This document shows positions 56,311 to 64,000 of a stretch of 64,000 nt of DNA, one piece after another (within the stretch, counting starts at the first letter, position 1; each line of letters begins with the position of its first letter). Source of the stretch: Salinicola aestuarinus. Lineage in GTDB: Bacteria; Pseudomonadota; Gammaproteobacteria; Pseudomonadales; Halomonadaceae. The position numbers and the translations under genes were made by a program. The notes beneath the pieces are model-generated. The model was not told where the DNA came from and did not search any database. It saw nothing but the letters and a program-made list of their open reading frames with translations. The DNA lies in NCBI RefSeq assembly GCF_003206645.1, contig NZ_PZJP01000017.1, positions 83,304-147,303 of the forward strand, read 5' to 3'.

Positions 56311-56449
56311 GGGCCCCATTAGACTTTGGCAGGCACCGCTACCGTCACAATCGATCATTTTGCCGACTTTTCACGACATCAATGCCAAGCCTTTCTAAGC
56401 TGACCGTCCGTTCCCGATCTTCTGATCTCGAGCCACCTGAGGACCGATT

Positions 56450-58237
56450 CTATGTGGCTGGGTGATCCAGTACGTCGCACTCGCTCGTTGTGGCGATGAC
56501 ACTCTGGTTGCGTCCCTGGCGCTTCGCTCGATACAGCGCCTGATCCGCCAGATTCAACAATTCCCCCGGATCGAGTGAATGCTCCGGGCAGGAAGCAATT
56601 CCCCCCGATAGCGTGATACGGCCCAGCGTCCGCCCCCGATCTCTCATTGTCATCGAAGCCAGCCTGGGCAAGAGGTCATCCAGTTTGGCCTTCGCCTCCC
56701 CCGAGACGGCATTGGGCATGAGCACCACGAACTCTTCCCCGCCGAACCGGCAGACCACTTCATTATCCCGAAAGTGCGCACGCAACAGGGTTGCGACTTC
56801 GATGAGCACCGCATCGCCGGCGTCGTGACCGAAGACATCGTTGACGCGTTTGAAATGATCGATGTCCAGAATCAATAGCGAGAGGCTCGCGTTGCTGGCA
56901 GTCGTTACAAGACACGTGGTCTCGAACACGCGGTCGAAATGCCGTCGATTATGAATTCCCGTCAAGGCGTCTCGGTAGGAAAGGCCTTCCAGCTCCTCGA
57001 CCAACTGGGCAAGCATCTCTGTTCGAGAGGCCACTTCCTGTTCCAGCGTCTCGTGGGATTGCGCCAGCTGACGATGAACCTGGTGGTAGTGCCGAAGGGA
57101 TATGGCGACACAGGCAAGAGAGAAGGCGAGCGCCCCGTAGCTCAGGGGAATCGGCTGCCAGGGAAGAAAAGAGTGAGCCACCAGAATATCGACGAGTAGC
57201 AGCGGCGCGAAGGCGGCGAAGCTGAAGACGATCGTACGCTGGGCGCGATCCAGGCGCCGCCATTGGCGCAGCGCCAGCACCACCATGATTGGCAGCGATA
57301 CCATCAACAGAGAATCGAAGACCGGGAACGTGAAACACAAGCTGACCAGCCCGGCCTGCACAAGCCCCACAACGGACAGAATGTAGACCAGGTGCAACGC
57401 CCAGAACGCCGTCATCCATCGCTTTGCCCTGCCCTCCAGCCAATGCGCCAGAATCAGCCCGACGGCCACCGGCAACACGTAATAACTGAGGGCGCGCAGC
57501 CACTCCCAGGCCATCGCATGGCTGACGATCAGCTGTCTGGCGGGCACCTCGGCGAGCAGCATGAGTCCGGAGGCGCCGGCGAAAAGGGCAATGGCACCGA
57601 ACCCCCGGCGCTCGACACCGGTGACCGCAAAAATGGCCGCGAATAACGCCAGCGCTAGCGCCAACGCACTCACCGCGATATCCCAGGCCGAGCGCTGAAT
57701 GATGCGTTGCAGGGCCTCGCCGCGCTCCATCACCCCCACCTCGCCCCACAACCCGATACTGGAGTAGTTGGAGAACACTCGGATCGATAACCGATGGCCG
57801 GCGGCATCCTGGGGCAATGAGACCATATGCCACGGCCAGCCAACGAATCGGATCGCGCCGGTGCCATCGAAGTCACCGTGCTGGTAGATCCGCTGCTCAT
57901 CCAGATAGATCTGGGCCACGAGATCGATACTGGTGATGTAGAGGATTGGGTCGACCCACTCTCCAGCAGGCAGTGTGGTACGAAACCAGACCTTTTCCCG
58001 GCCTTCACGACCGGGCGGGTTGGCGGGAAAAGCGATGTCATGCCAATCGGGCGAGTCTTGCGTCAGCCAGAGCGGGACCCCCTCCTCATCGACCGCTGAA
58101 TCTCCCCAACGATACTGCCAGCCCATCGGCGACGAGGCCGGTGAATCCGGGCCGAGCGTATACGGCAGCCCAATCGCGATGAAAAGGCCTGGAATCAGAA
58201 GCAAAGCGAGAAAAGCCGGAAGGCCAAGCGGACGCAT
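56450..58237 (-). CDS. Membrane GGDEF diguanylate cyclase with 7TM-type sensor
   Basis: 595 residues. A signal-like first helix is followed by a periplasmic jelly-roll-like sensor (about 35-180, '7TMR-DISM' style, with 'EKVWFRTTLPAGEWVDPILYITSIDLVAQIYLDEQRIYQHGDF'), seven or so membrane helices (about 185-390), a coiled coil (390-420) and a GGDEF domain (from 'YRDALTGIHNRRHFDRVF'). The active site is GGEEF at 499-503, so it should make cyclic di-GMP. The I-site position reads RDNE (490-493), RxxE instead of RxxD, so feedback inhibition may be weak or lost. It sits between tctA and dctP in the sugar-acid row. Confidence 0.9.
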   Translation of the reverse strand: MRPLGLPAFLALLLIPGLFIAIGLPYTLGPDSPASSPMGWQYRWGDSAVDEEGVPLWLTQDSPDWHDIAFPANPPGREGREKVWFRTTLPAGEWVDPILYITSIDLVAQIYLDEQRIYQHGDFDGTGAIRFVGWPWHMVSLPQDAAGHRLSIRVFSNYSSIGLWGEVGVMERGEALQRIIQRSAWDIAVSALALALALFAAIFAVTGVERRGFGAIALFAGASGLMLLAEVPARQLIVSHAMAWEWLRALSYYVLPVAVGLILAHWLEGRAKRWMTAFWALHLVYILSVVGLVQAGLVSLCFTFPVFDSLLMVSLPIMVVLALRQWRRLDRAQRTIVFSFAAFAPLLLVDILVAHSFLPWQPIPLSYGALAFSLACVAISLRHYHQVHRQLAQSHETLEQEVASRTEMLAQLVEELEGLSYRDALTGIHNRRHFDRVFETTCLVTTASNASLSLLILDIDHFKRVNDVFGHDAGDAVLIEVATLLRAHFRDNEVVCRFGGEEFVVLMPNAVSGEAKAKLDDLLPRLASMTMRDRGRTLGRITLSGGIASCPEHSLDPGELLNLADQALYRAKRQGRNQSVIATTSECDVLDHPAT

Positions 58238-58450
58238 GATGAGTTCCCGATCATCGAGGACTCACAGTCTAAGGAAACAAAATGTAAGTCGACAGCGTTT
58301 CGACGCGATTTTGCCGCTACCCCGGCGGCAACGACCCCGCTGTCAGCGGCGCCCGGCCCCTTCCCTGCGGCCCAGGGCAGAGGCAGAGCGCCACCCGCGC
58401 CCTTTGACGCGGCAGCTGACGTCCGGGACGCTCTCGCCGCACCTCCTTCG

Positions 58451-59926
58451 CTAGCTCTTCTTCCAGACACTTTTCAGCGAATAGGCGAGGAAGACGAGCG
58501 CGAGCATCAGCAGTCCCAGGCTGATGGGACGCGTCACGAACGGCTCCCAGCTCCCCCCGAACGTCTGTAGTCCCCGACGCAGATTGGTTTCCGCCACGCC
58601 GCCGAGAATGAGTCCGATCACCACGGGGGCGACACCGAAGCCGAACCGCGAGAAGAGGTACCCCATGACACCGATCCCCAGCATGAGATAAACGTCGAAC
58701 AGATCGCTGTTGATGCTGTAGACACCCACCGCGCAGAACACGAAGATCAGCGGAATCAGATAGGTCTGCGGAATTTTCAGAATATTGACGAACAGTCGAA
58801 TGCCTAACCACTGGATGAAGAACATCGCGACGTTCGCCAGCAGGAAAGCCGCAAAGATGCCGTAGATGAGCGCAGGCTGCGTATCGAAAAGCGTCGGTCC
58901 CGGCTGGATTCCCTGGATCATCAACCCGCCGACAAGAACCGCCGTGGCGCCCTCGCCCGGTATGCCCAGCGTCAGCATGGGAATGAGCGCTCCGCCGACC
59001 ATCGCGTTGTTCGCCGACTCCGAGGCCACGACGCCGTCGGGCGACCCAGTTCCGAAATCCTTGGCGTTCTTGGAAAAGCGTTTCGCCTGATCGTAGGCGA
59101 GCAGTGAGGCGACGCTCCCCCCAGCACCGGGGACGGCGCCGACACCCACGCCGATCAGCGACGAGGAGAGCAACAGCCGATAACGCGACAGGACTTCTCG
59201 AACCCTCGGGAAGGCCCGCTCCAGGCTCTGTGTATTCTCCATGTCGGGCTTGGGCGAGCGCATCTTCTCGACGTCGATCAAAAGCTGCGACACCGCAAAG
59301 ATGCCCACGATGACCGCCAGCAGATTGACACCGGTCAGCAGCGACATCTCCCCAAACGTCAACCGCAGCACGCCGGTCACCTGATCGGCCCCGACGGTCG
59401 AAATCAGCATGCCGCAGAGCCCGACGATCAACCCCTTGATCACGGAGTTGCCGGAGACGGACACGATGATCATCAATCCCAGCACGCTAAGCGAGAAGTA
59501 CTCCGCCGGACCGAACTTGAGCGCGACGGCCGCAATCAACGGCGAAACGAGAATCAGAATGACGGCACTGATGAGACCGCCCAGCGCGGAGGCGGCGACA
59601 GAGAGCCCCAGCGCTTTGCCCGCCTGCCCGGCGCGAGCCATGGGATAAGCATCGAACGTGGTGGCGATGGAGCCGGGGGTACCGGGCATGTTGAGCAGAA
59701 TGGCGGGGACGGAGCCGCCCGCCACCGCACCGCAGAACGCACCGAGCAACAGCCCGATACCCGACATCGTATCCAGGCCATAAGTCAGCGGAAGCAGCAG
59801 CGCAATCGCCATTGCCGCCGATAACCCGGGCAGCGCCCCCAGTATGATGCCCAAAAACGTGCCGACCAGAATGGCGATTAGCGATAGCGGACCAAATTGC
59901 GCAAAGGCTTCGATGAGCGTCTGCAT
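58451..59926 (-). CDS. tctA: Tripartite tricarboxylate transporter large membrane subunit TctA
   Basis: 491 residues, about 11-12 membrane helices. 'FLGIILGALPGLSAAMAIALLLPLTYGLD', 'LLNMPGTPGSIATTFDAYPMARAGQAGKALGLS' and 'GAVPGAGGSVASLLAYDQAKRFSK' are TctA family signatures, including the two conserved P-G loops. It lies 14 bp after tctB. The system imports carboxylates with Na+ or H+; the pathway context suggests an aldaric acid here. Confidence 0.94.
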   Translation of the reverse strand: MQTLIEAFAQFGPLSLIAILVGTFLGIILGALPGLSAAMAIALLLPLTYGLDTMSGIGLLLGAFCGAVAGGSVPAILLNMPGTPGSIATTFDAYPMARAGQAGKALGLSVAASALGGLISAVILILVSPLIAAVALKFGPAEYFSLSVLGLMIIVSVSGNSVIKGLIVGLCGMLISTVGADQVTGVLRLTFGEMSLLTGVNLLAVIVGIFAVSQLLIDVEKMRSPKPDMENTQSLERAFPRVREVLSRYRLLLSSSLIGVGVGAVPGAGGSVASLLAYDQAKRFSKNAKDFGTGSPDGVVASESANNAMVGGALIPMLTLGIPGEGATAVLVGGLMIQGIQPGPTLFDTQPALIYGIFAAFLLANVAMFFIQWLGIRLFVNILKIPQTYLIPLIFVFCAVGVYSINSDLFDVYLMLGIGVMGYLFSRFGFGVAPVVIGLILGGVAETNLRRGLQTFGGSWEPFVTRPISLGLLMLALVFLAYSLKSVWKKS

Positions 59927-59940
59927 GGCTTACCTCCTTC

Positions 59941-60420
59941 TCAGAATCTGACGCTCAGGAACTCGACGAAAACGAGATAGATCGAAAGCGAAGCGACGAC
60001 CGCAAAGACCAGGCCGGTCATGACCTTTTTGGCCGTCAAACGTTGCCGGCTATGGACTCGCAACAGTTGCAAATAGAGCGTCGTGACGAACAGAAAAGCG
60101 AGCGTTGAAATCTCGAAGCCTACGAACGCGATACCGACGACATATAACGTGGCAATCACGAGAAAACCGATCACCCCGAGAGCCGCGACACCTTCAATTC
60201 TAGCGTGCGGAGATTCCCGCTCTTTCACCAGGCACCAGCCACACTTCAATGCATTGATCAGCGAGAGTCCAGCCATGACAAAAGCGATGACACTCGGGAA
60301 CGTCGACGGTGCGATAGAGCCATTCGCGCCTCCGCCTATCTGCGTCGCCATCGCGCCAAGAGCCAGGCTCAAAACCACCAACAAAAAACTGAAAATCATC
60401 TCTTGGGAATAGCTGGACAT
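59941..60420 (-). CDS. tctB: Tripartite tricarboxylate transporter small membrane subunit TctB
   Basis: 159 residues, four membrane helices (about 8-28, 40-60, 75-100, 115-155). It fits TctB by size, topology and position between tctC and tctA, with short gaps of 15 and 14 bp. TctB proteins have little sequence conservation. Confidence 0.85.
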   Translation of the reverse strand: MSSYSQEMIFSFLLVVLSLALGAMATQIGGGANGSIAPSTFPSVIAFVMAGLSLINALKCGWCLVKERESPHARIEGVAALGVIGFLVIATLYVVGIAFVGFEISTLAFLFVTTLYLQLLRVHSRQRLTAKKVMTGLVFAVVASLSIYLVFVEFLSVRF

Positions 60421-60435
60421 CTCAACCTCCTACAC

Positions 60436-61395
60436 TCAGCTATCGTTGGCGACCGACTCGGCGACGGGGATGACTGACTCGGAGAGATTCTCGACGTACT
60501 CGTCGAAGGAGGGTCCCGCCTGGAAATTGACCTCGAGCCCGAGATCTTCGATACGTTTGACGAATCGCGGGTCTTCCGAGGCCACGCGAAGCGCTTCGAC
60601 CCAGCGCGCCTTGGTGTCTTCATCCAGCCCGGCCGGCGCGGCAACACCCCGCCAGTTGCTGATGTCGACGTCGTAGCCTTTCTCTTTCATCGTCGGCACG
60701 TCGGGTAGCGCATCGCTGCGCTCGCCAGAGGTCACCAGAATCGGCGTCACGTCTCCCGACTCGAGCGCCCCGCGCAGATCCATGGGGTCCATGACCATGC
60801 CGTCGATGTGCCCCCCCATGACCGCGGCTACCGCTTCCGGCGCACCGGGATAAGAAACCTTCTGGTAGTCCACGCCGAGTTTCTGAGAGATCAGAATGGC
60901 CATGATATTGGTCGACGAACCCGTACCGGCGTAGGCGATTCGCAAGTCCTGGTTATTCTCATCCGCGAGGAATGATTCCAGATCATCGATCTCCAGATCG
61001 CTGCTGAGCGCCAGGACATAAGGGACAGAGTAAAGGCTGGCAAGATAGTCGAAATCCGTGTACTTGAGGGGCACATTACCCAGCCCCTGCTGCGTGAATA
61101 TCTTGTTATCGATGGCGACGACCGTCTGACCATCGGGCCTCGAATTGGCCGCTTTCATGAACCCAATAGCGCCCCCACCGCCCGCGAGGTACCGCGGCAC
61201 GACGCTGACGTCGAGATTCTCCTCCAGAGCCGGCTGGAGAGAGCGAATGAGATAATCTGAGCCGCCACCCACGGAGGCCGGAGCGATGAAATCGATGTCG
61301 CCGTCCGGGAAGTCGGCGAAGGCCGGACTCATGGAAATGAATGGCACCGCGCTAACGATCAATGCACCAATGATTGTCGATTTTTTCATCTTCAT
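60436..61395 (-). CDS. tctC: Tripartite tricarboxylate transporter substrate-binding protein TctC
   Basis: 319 residues. A signal peptide ends at 'MSPAFA'. The Bug-type binding fold shows 'IDFIAPASVGGGSDYLIRSLQPAL', 'YLAGGGGAIGFMKAANSRPDGQTV' and 'TNIMAILISQKLGVDYQKVSYPGAPEAVAAVMGGHIDG'. Such proteins bind small carboxylates in the periplasm. GGAG six bases ahead supports the ATG. A candidate operator identical in core to that of dctP lies 26 bp upstream. Confidence 0.92.
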   Translation of the reverse strand: MKMKKSTIIGALIVSAVPFISMSPAFADFPDGDIDFIAPASVGGGSDYLIRSLQPALEENLDVSVVPRYLAGGGGAIGFMKAANSRPDGQTVVAIDNKIFTQQGLGNVPLKYTDFDYLASLYSVPYVLALSSDLEIDDLESFLADENNQDLRIAYAGTGSSTNIMAILISQKLGVDYQKVSYPGAPEAVAAVMGGHIDGMVMDPMDLRGALESGDVTPILVTSGERSDALPDVPTMKEKGYDVDISNWRGVAAPAGLDEDTKARWVEALRVASEDPRFVKRIEDLGLEVNFQAGPSFDEYVENLSESVIPVAESVANDS

Positions 61396-61420
61396 TGCCC
61401 GCTCCGTCGCTGGTTATGTC

Positions 61421-61433
61421 TTACATCATACAA
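61421..61433 (-). promoter_or_regulatory. Candidate operator upstream of tctC (shared with dctP)
   Basis: TTACATCATACAA on the plus strand, which reads TTGTATGATGTAA on the coding strand. Core GTATGATGTA matches the copy upstream of dctP exactly. It lies 26 bp ahead of the tctC start. Confidence 0.55.
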
Positions 61434-61531
61434 ACTACCGGATCAGGGAGGTTTTTGAAGTCGACATTGGTCTGATAAGGCAGGCAGGACTCTTCAGCAG
61501 GAGGCGGAGAATCCTAAGTCTCCATGACACC

Positions 61532-61566
61532 AAAACGCCGCGTCTTCGATCGTCGAAGACGCGGCG
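61532..61566 (-). terminator. Terminator downstream of gudD
   Basis: A perfect 13-bp stem (CGCCGCGTCTTCG with its complement) around a 5-base loop, followed on the minus strand by four T. It separates gudD from tctC, so the transporter genes have their own promoter. Confidence 0.88.
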
Positions 61567-61596
61567 TAGCGGTACGGCGTGGATCCGGTTGCTGGC

Positions 61597-62925
61597 TCAG
61601 CGCACCAGCGCGGGTCGCTTGGGATCGAAGGACCAGCCATCGACCAGATACTGCATCGCCATGGCATCGTTACGGCTGCGCACATCAAGCGACTTGTAGA
61701 GCGCGTGGGCCTTTTCGACCTCAGCCATGTTCAGCTTGATCCCGAGACCCGGTGCCTTGGGCACGCTGATCTTGCCGTCACGAATCTGATACGGCTGCTC
61801 GGTGAGGTGCTGGCCGTCTTGCCAGATCCAGTGCGTATCAATGGCGGTGATCTCACCCGGGCAGGCGGCAGCCACATGGGTCATCATCGCCAGCGAGACA
61901 TCGAAGTGGTTATTGGAGTGCGAACCCCAGGTCATGCCCCACTCGTCACACAGCTCACCCACCATGACCGCCCCCTGCATGGTCCAGAAGTGGCAATCCG
62001 CCAGGGGAATGTCGACCGCGTTGAGCGCAACCGCATACTGCAACTGCTTGAAGTCGGTGGCGATCATGTTGGTGGCGGTCTTGAGGCCGGTGCGCTTCTT
62101 GAACTCGGCCATGGTCTCGCGACCCGACCAGCTCTCTTCCTGACCACAGGGGTCCTCGGCGTAGCTGAGGATGTGCTTGATCGGATCGAGCACCCGGACC
62201 GCCTCGTCGAGCTTCCAGGCGCCGTTGGGATCGAGCGTCAGGCGCGCCTCGGGGAACGCCTCGTGTAGCGCACGAATGCAGTCCGCTTCCTCCTCCCCTC
62301 GCAGCACGCCGCCCTTGAGCTTGAAGTCCTTGAAGCCGTAGCGGTCGTAGGCGGCCTTAGCCAGGTTGGCGACGGCGTCTGGCGTCAGCGCCTCGCGTCG
62401 ACGCACCTCATCCCAGGCGTCGACCGGATTCTCGGCTTTCGGGTACGGCAGGTCGGTCTTCTCCGGGTCGCCCAGCAGGAAGAGATAGCCCAGCGCTTCG
62501 ACTTCGTCACGCTGACGGCCATAGCGGCCGAGCAGATCGGCCACCGGCTGCCCCAGCGCCTGACCGTAGAGATCAAAGAGCGCGGATTCGATCGCCGTGA
62601 GCACATGGACGGCGACGCGCAGGTCGAACGTCTGGCGCCCCCGCTCTTCGCGGCCATTGCTGGCCAATAGCAGACGCGAGCGATTGAGCGTCTGCTTCAC
62701 TTCATTGACCGGCGCGCCCTCGACCAGCGAGCGGCACTGCTCCAGCCCCTTGATGATGCCCTCGCTGGAGGGAATCTCGCCGACGCCCTGATTGCCGGCA
62801 TCGTCTTCCAGAATCAGTAGGCAGCGGATGAACCAGGGGGCGTGCCCGCCGCTCAGGTTGAGTAGAAAGCTGTCGTAGCCGGCCACCGGCATGACGGTCA
62901 TCTTGGTGACTTTCGGGAAGCTCAT
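61597..62925 (-). CDS. gudD: Glucarate dehydratase
   Basis: 442 residues. This enolase-superfamily enzyme dehydrates D-glucarate to 5-keto-4-deoxy-D-glucarate. 'FKDFKLKGGVLRGEEE' holds the KxK catalytic Lys residues. The metal ligands are in 'TLDPNGAW', 'YAEDPCGQEESW' and 'ATNMIATD'. Catalytic His is in 'WGSHSNNHFDVSLAMMTH' and the Asp partner in 'ITAIDTHWIWQD'. GAGGA with 7 bp spacing supports the ATG. It follows the galactarate/talarate dehydratase by 54 bp. Confidence 0.95.
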   Translation of the reverse strand: MSFPKVTKMTVMPVAGYDSFLLNLSGGHAPWFIRCLLILEDDAGNQGVGEIPSSEGIIKGLEQCRSLVEGAPVNEVKQTLNRSRLLLASNGREERGRQTFDLRVAVHVLTAIESALFDLYGQALGQPVADLLGRYGRQRDEVEALGYLFLLGDPEKTDLPYPKAENPVDAWDEVRRREALTPDAVANLAKAAYDRYGFKDFKLKGGVLRGEEEADCIRALHEAFPEARLTLDPNGAWKLDEAVRVLDPIKHILSYAEDPCGQEESWSGRETMAEFKKRTGLKTATNMIATDFKQLQYAVALNAVDIPLADCHFWTMQGAVMVGELCDEWGMTWGSHSNNHFDVSLAMMTHVAAACPGEITAIDTHWIWQDGQHLTEQPYQIRDGKISVPKAPGLGIKLNMAEVEKAHALYKSLDVRSRNDAMAMQYLVDGWSFDPKRPALVR

Positions 62926-62979
62926 GGCAAAGTCCTCGATCGAATGAGAAGCGTATCGGGTGCGGTGTGGGCGTCGGTG

Positions 62980-64000
62980 TCAGCCGCGCTGGCCGAACTC
63001 AGCCGAATTGACGGTCCATCGACGCGCCTGTTCGGTCAGGGTGATGCCGAGGCCCGGACGGTCCGGCACTAGCATGCGGCCGTCCCGGGTTTCCAGGCGC
63101 TCGTTGAATAGTGGCTCCAACCAGTCGAAGTGCTCGACCCAAGGCTCTGAGGGGTAAGCCGCGGCCAGGTGGAGGTGAATCTCCATGGCGAAGTGCGGTG
63201 CCAACTGTAGCCCGGCGGCGTCCGCCGCCGCGGCGAGCTTCAGGAATTGGGTAATACCGCCGATGCGCGGCGCATCCGGCTGGATGATATCGGCGCTACG
63301 GTGCTTGATCAGTTCCATGTGCTCGCCGACGCTTGCCAGCATCTCGCCCGTGGCGATTGGCGTATCGAGCGCACTCGCGAGCGCCGCATGCCCTTCCGCG
63401 TCATAGGCGTCCAGCGGCTCCTCGATCCAGACGAGGTTGTAAGGTTCCATGGCCCGACCGAAGCGAAGCGCGGTCGCGCGGTCCCACTGCTGGTTGGCAT
63501 CGATCATCAACGGCACGTCGTCGCCGAGGTGTTTACGCACGGCATCCACGCGCTGCAGATCGACCTTCATATCCGGTTGGCCAACCTTGATCTTCACCCC
63601 TTTGATGCCATTGTCCAGCGATCGACTGGCGTTCTCCTTCACCTCTTCGATCGGGGTATGCAGGAAACCGCCGGAGGTGTTGTAGCACTGGACCGAATCG
63701 CGATGGGCGCCGATCAACTTGGCCAGGGGCAGACCCGCGCGCTTGGCCTTGAGATCCCAGAGACCGACGTCGACCGAGGCGATCGCCTGGGTGGACACAC
63801 CACTGCGGCCCACCGAGGCGCCGGCCCACACCAGTTTCTGCCAGAGCTTGGCAGTGTCATTGGGGTCTTCACCCAGGATCGCCGGGGCAATCTCGCAGGC
63901 GTGAGCGTATTGCGCATAGCCGCCGGCGCGCTTGGAGTAACTGAAACCGATGCCCTTGTGGCCATCCCGGGTCTCGATCTCGGTAAACAGGAACGAGACC
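62980..64000 (-). CDS. Galactarate/talarate dehydratase (enolase superfamily), 5' end outside window
   Basis: The C-terminal 339 or so residues are in the window; the frame continues past position 64000, so the start is missing. 'KGVKIKVGQPDMKVDL' carries the KxK acid-base pair. The metal ligands are in 'MIDANQQWD', 'VWIEEPLDAYD' and 'IATGEMLAS', and the catalytic His is in 'LAPHFAMEIHLHLAAAYP'. This pattern and 'GGYAQYAHACEIAPAILGEDPND' match the L-talarate/galactarate dehydratase group of the mandelate racemase family. With GudD it would cover both aldarates made by Udh from glucuronate and galacturonate. Confidence 0.88.
   Translation of the reverse strand, partial: VSFLFTEIETRDGHKGIGFSYSKRAGGYAQYAHACEIAPAILGEDPNDTAKLWQKLVWAGASVGRSGVSTQAIASVDVGLWDLKAKRAGLPLAKLIGAHRDSVQCYNTSGGFLHTPIEEVKENASRSLDNGIKGVKIKVGQPDMKVDLQRVDAVRKHLGDDVPLMIDANQQWDRATALRFGRAMEPYNLVWIEEPLDAYDAEGHAALASALDTPIATGEMLASVGEHMELIKHRSADIIQPDAPRIGGITQFLKLAAAADAAGLQLAPHFAMEIHLHLAAAYPSEPWVEHFDWLEPLFNERLETRDGRMLVPDRPGLGITLTEQARRWTVNSAEFGQRG

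Overview
The window is a high-GC, gene-dense chromosomal segment from a gammaproteobacterium, most likely a member of the Halomonadaceae (Halomonas, Salinicola or Chromohalobacter type). The main evidence is the block metZ-purF-cvpA-SPOR gene-folC-accD-(trpA-trpB)-trpF-truA-fimV-asd-leuB-methyltransferase-leuD-leuC-LysR. As far as I recall, it follows the gene order of Pseudomonas with trpB-trpA inserted between trpF and accD. No tRNA, rRNA, CRISPR array, insertion sequence, integrase or phage gene was seen, and none of the large genes looks broken.

Layout. 1-5.0 kb: a secreted beta-domain repeat protein, a small winged-helix protein next to cobO, a BtuF-like periplasmic protein and a SIMPL-domain protein. 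5.1-11.5 kb: an NSS-family symporter, KtrA/KtrB-type potassium uptake, the divergent pair argO/argP, a small lipoprotein and a thiamine-binding-type protein. 11.8-19.1 kb: three translationally coupled genes for an MksFEB/Wadjet-like condensin (kleisin-like, MksE-like and a 1634-residue SMC-like ATPase) without the JetD/MksG nuclease gene. 19.3-26.0 kb: two aldo/keto reductases, phhB plus an aromatic aminotransferase, an EF-hand protein, an FAD protein, YceI and cytochrome b561. 26.3-45.5 kb: housekeeping biosynthesis (methionine, purine, folate, fatty acid, tryptophan, lysine/threonine precursor, leucine), TruA and FimV. 45.6-51.6 kb: aroC, prmB, smrB, two alpha/beta hydrolases, a 35-residue membrane protein and an auxin-efflux-type carrier.

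51.6-64.0 kb is a sugar-acid catabolism island, all on the minus strand. In transcription order it holds a galactarate/talarate dehydratase (cut by the window edge), glucarate dehydratase, a TctCBA tripartite tricarboxylate transporter, a membrane GGDEF protein, a DctPQM TRAP transporter, uronate dehydrogenase and a GntR/FCD regulator. The inferred pathway is uptake of hexuronates (TRAP) and possibly aldarates (TTT), oxidation of uronate to aldarolactone by Udh, and dehydration of glucarate or galactarate to keto-deoxy-glucarate. A shared 10-bp motif upstream of both dctP and tctC suggests one regulator controls both transporters.

The two parts most worth following up are the condensin-like operon, whose SMC protein departs from the consensus at Walker A and Walker B, and the sugar-acid island with its embedded diguanylate cyclase and shared candidate operator.
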